A DNA stretch of 64,000 nucleotides from Burkholderiales bacterium Ga0077544 (lineage in GTDB: Bacteria; Pseudomonadota; Gammaproteobacteria; Burkholderiales; Burkholderiaceae_D), in contig LNEU01000015.1 in the NCBI GenBank assembly GCA_001464355.1, positions 248,001-312,000 of the forward strand. Reading direction: 5' to 3'. A program made the translations under genes and the position numbers. The notes beneath the pieces are model-generated. The model was not told the DNA's origin. It worked only from the letters and a program-made list of their open reading frames with translations, and did not search any database. This document shows positions 62,197 to 64,000 of the stretch, piece after piece; within the stretch, counting starts at the first letter, position 1; the number at the start of each line of letters is the position of its first letter.

Positions 62197-62643
62197 ATGT
62201 TGATCGAAACGGCTACCACGACGGACATTCCGGCTCTTAGTGAACTGCTAAGTGAACTTTTTTCGCAAGAACTAGAGTTCGCGCCGGACAACACGGCACA
62301 GTCCAGCGGGTTGCTGAAGATAATCGAGAGTCCTGATATAGGCATCATCTTGCTGGCGCGGCGAAATGGGCAAGTGGTCGGAATGCTGACCATGCTGTTT
62401 ACAATCTCCACTGCGCTTGGTGCGCCGGTAGTGCTGCTGGAAGACATGATAGTCACCGCTGCATGTCGTGGAGAACGGGTTGGCAGCCAGCTTTTGAGTG
62501 AAGCGATTTCTCTCGCCAGCAGGCGCGGTTGCAAGCGGATTACCGTGCTCACCGACGGCGTTAATCTGGCGGCACAGCAGTTCTATGCGACGCAGGGCTT
62601 TGTAGCTTCGAGCATGAAGCCTATGCGGCTTTTTCTCCGTTAA
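62197..62643 (+). CDS. GNAT-family N-acetyltransferase
   Basis: A 148-residue GNAT domain: MLIETATTTDIPALSELLSELFSQELEF, VVGMLTMLFTISTALGAPVVLLEDMIVTAACRGERVGSQLLSEAISLASRRGCKRITVLTDGVNLAAQQFYATQGF. The acetyl-CoA loop CRGERVGSQLL is intact. Substrate unknown. Followed by a hairpin at 62660-62677. Confidence 0.87.
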   Translation: MLIETATTTDIPALSELLSELFSQELEFAPDNTAQSSGLLKIIESPDIGIILLARRNGQVVGMLTMLFTISTALGAPVVLLEDMIVTAACRGERVGSQLLSEAISLASRRGCKRITVLTDGVNLAAQQFYATQGFVASSMKPMRLFLR

Positions 62644-62659
62644 AAAATGATGCAGTACG

Positions 62660-62677
62660 CGCAGACTTGAGTCTGCG
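62660..62677. terminator. Short hairpin after the GNAT gene
   Basis: CGCAGAC, TTGA loop, GTCTGCG, a perfect 7-bp stem. No T tract follows, so a termination role is only inferred. Confidence 0.4.
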
Positions 62678-62707
62678 TTCAGATATAGCGCGCAAGTCGA
62701 ATTAGAT

Positions 62708-62726
62708 TATAATGAGAATCATTGTT
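62708..62726 (+). promoter_or_regulatory. Fur box upstream of feoAB
   Basis: TATAATGAGAATCATTGTT matches the 19-base Fur consensus GATAATGATAATCATTATC at 15 positions, 17 bases before the feoA start codon. Fur-iron binding here would repress iron(II) uptake genes. Confidence 0.85.
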
Positions 62727-62743
62727 ATTTAATTTGGCCTTGT

Positions 62744-62983
62744 GTGAATCTTTCCGAACTCCCTCCATTTACTTCCGCCGTCGTCGATCAGGTAACGAAC
62801 ATCGAAAGTGATGATCCGATTGCCAAACGTTTGCGCGAACTCGGTTTTGTTTCCGGCGAACCGGTTCGTATCGTGGCGCGGGGGCCGATCGGTGCTGATC
62901 CTTTGTTGGTACAAATCGGCTTTACGCGTTTTGCCTTGCGTCGCTCGGAAGCACAGCGCGTCAGCATTCATCTAGATAATTAA
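62744..62983 (+). CDS. feoA: Ferrous iron transport protein A
   Basis: A 79-residue SH3-fold protein: VVDQVTNIESDDPIAKRLRELGFVSGEPVRIVARGPIGADPLLVQIGFTRFALRRSEAQRVSI. FeoA is a cytoplasmic partner of FeoB. The start is GTG 62744 and the ribosome site is weak. Strong Fur box just upstream; the feoB start follows 14 bases after the stop. Confidence 0.92.
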   Translation: MNLSELPPFTSAVVDQVTNIESDDPIAKRLRELGFVSGEPVRIVARGPIGADPLLVQIGFTRFALRRSEAQRVSIHLDN

Positions 62984-62997
62984 TTTTCGTCTCTTCC

Positions 62998-64000
62998 ATG
63001 GCTATTTCAGGTATTTCACGTATTGCGCTGGTCGGTAATCCCAATTGCGGAAAAACGGCTTTATTCAATCAACTGACAGGCAGTCGGCAAAAAGTCGCGA
63101 ACTATGCTGGCGTGACGGTTGAGCGCAAGGAAGGGCGCTTTACTGCGCCATCCGGCCGCGTCTTCAAACTACTCGATTTGCCTGGCGCATACAGTTTGGA
63201 GGCAACTAGTCCGGATGAAGTGGTCACGCGCGATATTTGCCTCGGACGTATTCCAGGCGAAGATTTGCCTGAGCTGATCGTCTGCGTTGCCGATGCCACC
63301 AATCTGCGTTTGCATTTGCGTTTTGTGCTGGAAGTGAAACGACTTGGACGTCCGATGGTACTCGCGCTGAACATGATGGATGCGGCACGCAAGCGCGGTA
63401 TCACCATCGATCGGGAAGAATTGCAGCGCCAACTCGGCATGGATGTGATCGAAACCGTCGCGATCAAACATGACGGTGCAAAAAATCTTGTCGCGCATAT
63501 CGATCAGATGCAGGTAACGACACCCGAAACAGTTACCTACGAGAGTGACGCCGATCTGCATACGCATGTGCGGCAGATACTTGCTTCCGCAGTGACGATG
63601 CCGCGTACCACTGCAGCGGTCGACGATGCAATCGATCGCTGGGCTTTGCACCCTGTATTCGGCTTGATGATTCTGGCTGCAGTGATGTTCTTTATCTTCC
63701 AGGCGGTTTTCTCCTGGGCAGAGCCGCTGATGGACGGTATTACCGAGGGTGTGACCGTTACCGGAGAGTGGTTTGCTTCGACTTTGCCGGATGGCTTGCT
63801 GCGCAGTTTGATTGTCGATGGCTTGTTTGCCGGCTTGGGTGCAGTGCTGGTGTTTCTGCCGCAAATTTTGATCCTGTTTTTGTTCATTCTGGTGCTGGAA
63901 GAATCCGGCTACCTACCGCGTGCCGCCTTTCTGCTGGATCGGATGATGTTCAAGGCCGGTTTGACGGGCCGTTCTTTCATTCCCTTGCTGTCCAGTTTTG
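62998..64000 (+). CDS. feoB: Ferrous iron transporter FeoB, N-terminal part (runs off window)
   Basis: 334 codons visible, no stop. The G-protein domain shows G1 GNPNCGKT (13-20), a G2 threonine (GVTVE), G3 DLPGAYS and G4 NMMD. The membrane domain begins with WALHPVFGLMILAAVMFFIFQAVFSWAEPLMDGI and GAVLVFLPQILILFLFILVLEESGYLPRAAFLLDRMM, the first gate region. Complete FeoB is ~600-780 residues, so roughly half is outside. Pairs with feoA in a Fur-controlled operon. Confidence 0.96.
   Translation, partial: MAISGISRIALVGNPNCGKTALFNQLTGSRQKVANYAGVTVERKEGRFTAPSGRVFKLLDLPGAYSLEATSPDEVVTRDICLGRIPGEDLPELIVCVADATNLRLHLRFVLEVKRLGRPMVLALNMMDAARKRGITIDREELQRQLGMDVIETVAIKHDGAKNLVAHIDQMQVTTPETVTYESDADLHTHVRQILASAVTMPRTTAAVDDAIDRWALHPVFGLMILAAVMFFIFQAVFSWAEPLMDGITEGVTVTGEWFASTLPDGLLRSLIVDGLFAGLGAVLVFLPQILILFLFILVLEESGYLPRAAFLLDRMMFKAGLTGRSFIPLLSSF

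Overview
The window reads as a chromosome segment of a betaproteobacterium. An Oxalobacteraceae member (Herminiimonas/Janthinobacterium-like) is my best guess, inferred from gene content, moderate GC and gene styles such as a RegB/RegA pair, a bo3 quinol oxidase, and TRAP transport joined to malonate decarboxylase. No rRNA, tRNA, prophage or CRISPR array was seen. About 70 protein genes are supported. The first gene (MFS transporter) and the last (feoB) run off the window ends.

Layout. 0-7 kb: ordinary metabolism and stress genes (Old Yellow Enzyme, a YadGH-like ABC exporter, a DMT exporter), then a divergent FMN reductase/soxR pair with a clear SoxR box. 7-16 kb: cbpM-cbpA, a VIT-family membrane protein, a nitronate-monooxygenase-like flavoprotein, AsmA, phosphatidylserine decarboxylase, DedA-rhodanese and MarC. 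16-19 kb: rnk with an unlisted 38-codon gene behind it, a strongly structured intergenic stretch, smpB, a methyltransferase and an NTF2-fold protein. 19-23.7 kb: an MFS/TetR pair, a maleate-isomerase-like enzyme, LysR and FCD-GntR regulators.

23.7-33.1 kb is the most coherent system. A TRAP transporter (dctP-dctQ-dctM) runs directly into a malonate decarboxylase operon (mdcA-C-D-E-G-B-H); dctM and mdcA share a TAATG junction. A sigma70-like promoter followed at once by a GTATAC-centred site lies between the divergent FCD regulator and dctP. A terminator-like hairpin separates dctP from dctQ. Together these suggest a self-contained malonate import and decarboxylation locus.

33-44 kb: a secreted nucleotidase, DUF1993, a DTW-domain protein, a LysR/SDR pair, a TonB siderophore receptor with a Fur-like site, two small membrane proteins, a gene-poor 0.86 kb stretch and an ACS-family MFS transporter. 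44-50.7 kb looks like an acquired segment: a small membrane protein with palindromes upstream, an AT-rich three-gene signalling operon (tandem-PAS histidine kinase, CheY-like receiver, receiver-GGDEF-EAL) and an intact IS30-family element with perfect 29-bp inverted repeats. A 44-bp sequence related to the IS end occurs in inverted orientation on the far side of the operon.

50.7-64 kb: an MHS-family transporter, cyoABCD-SURF1-regB-regA (quinol oxidase with its probable redox two-component system), alkB, small VOC and NTF2-fold genes beside a perfect palindrome, a DUF3820 protein, a second FMN reductase, a GNAT enzyme, and the Fur-box-preceded feoA-feoB iron(II) uptake operon.
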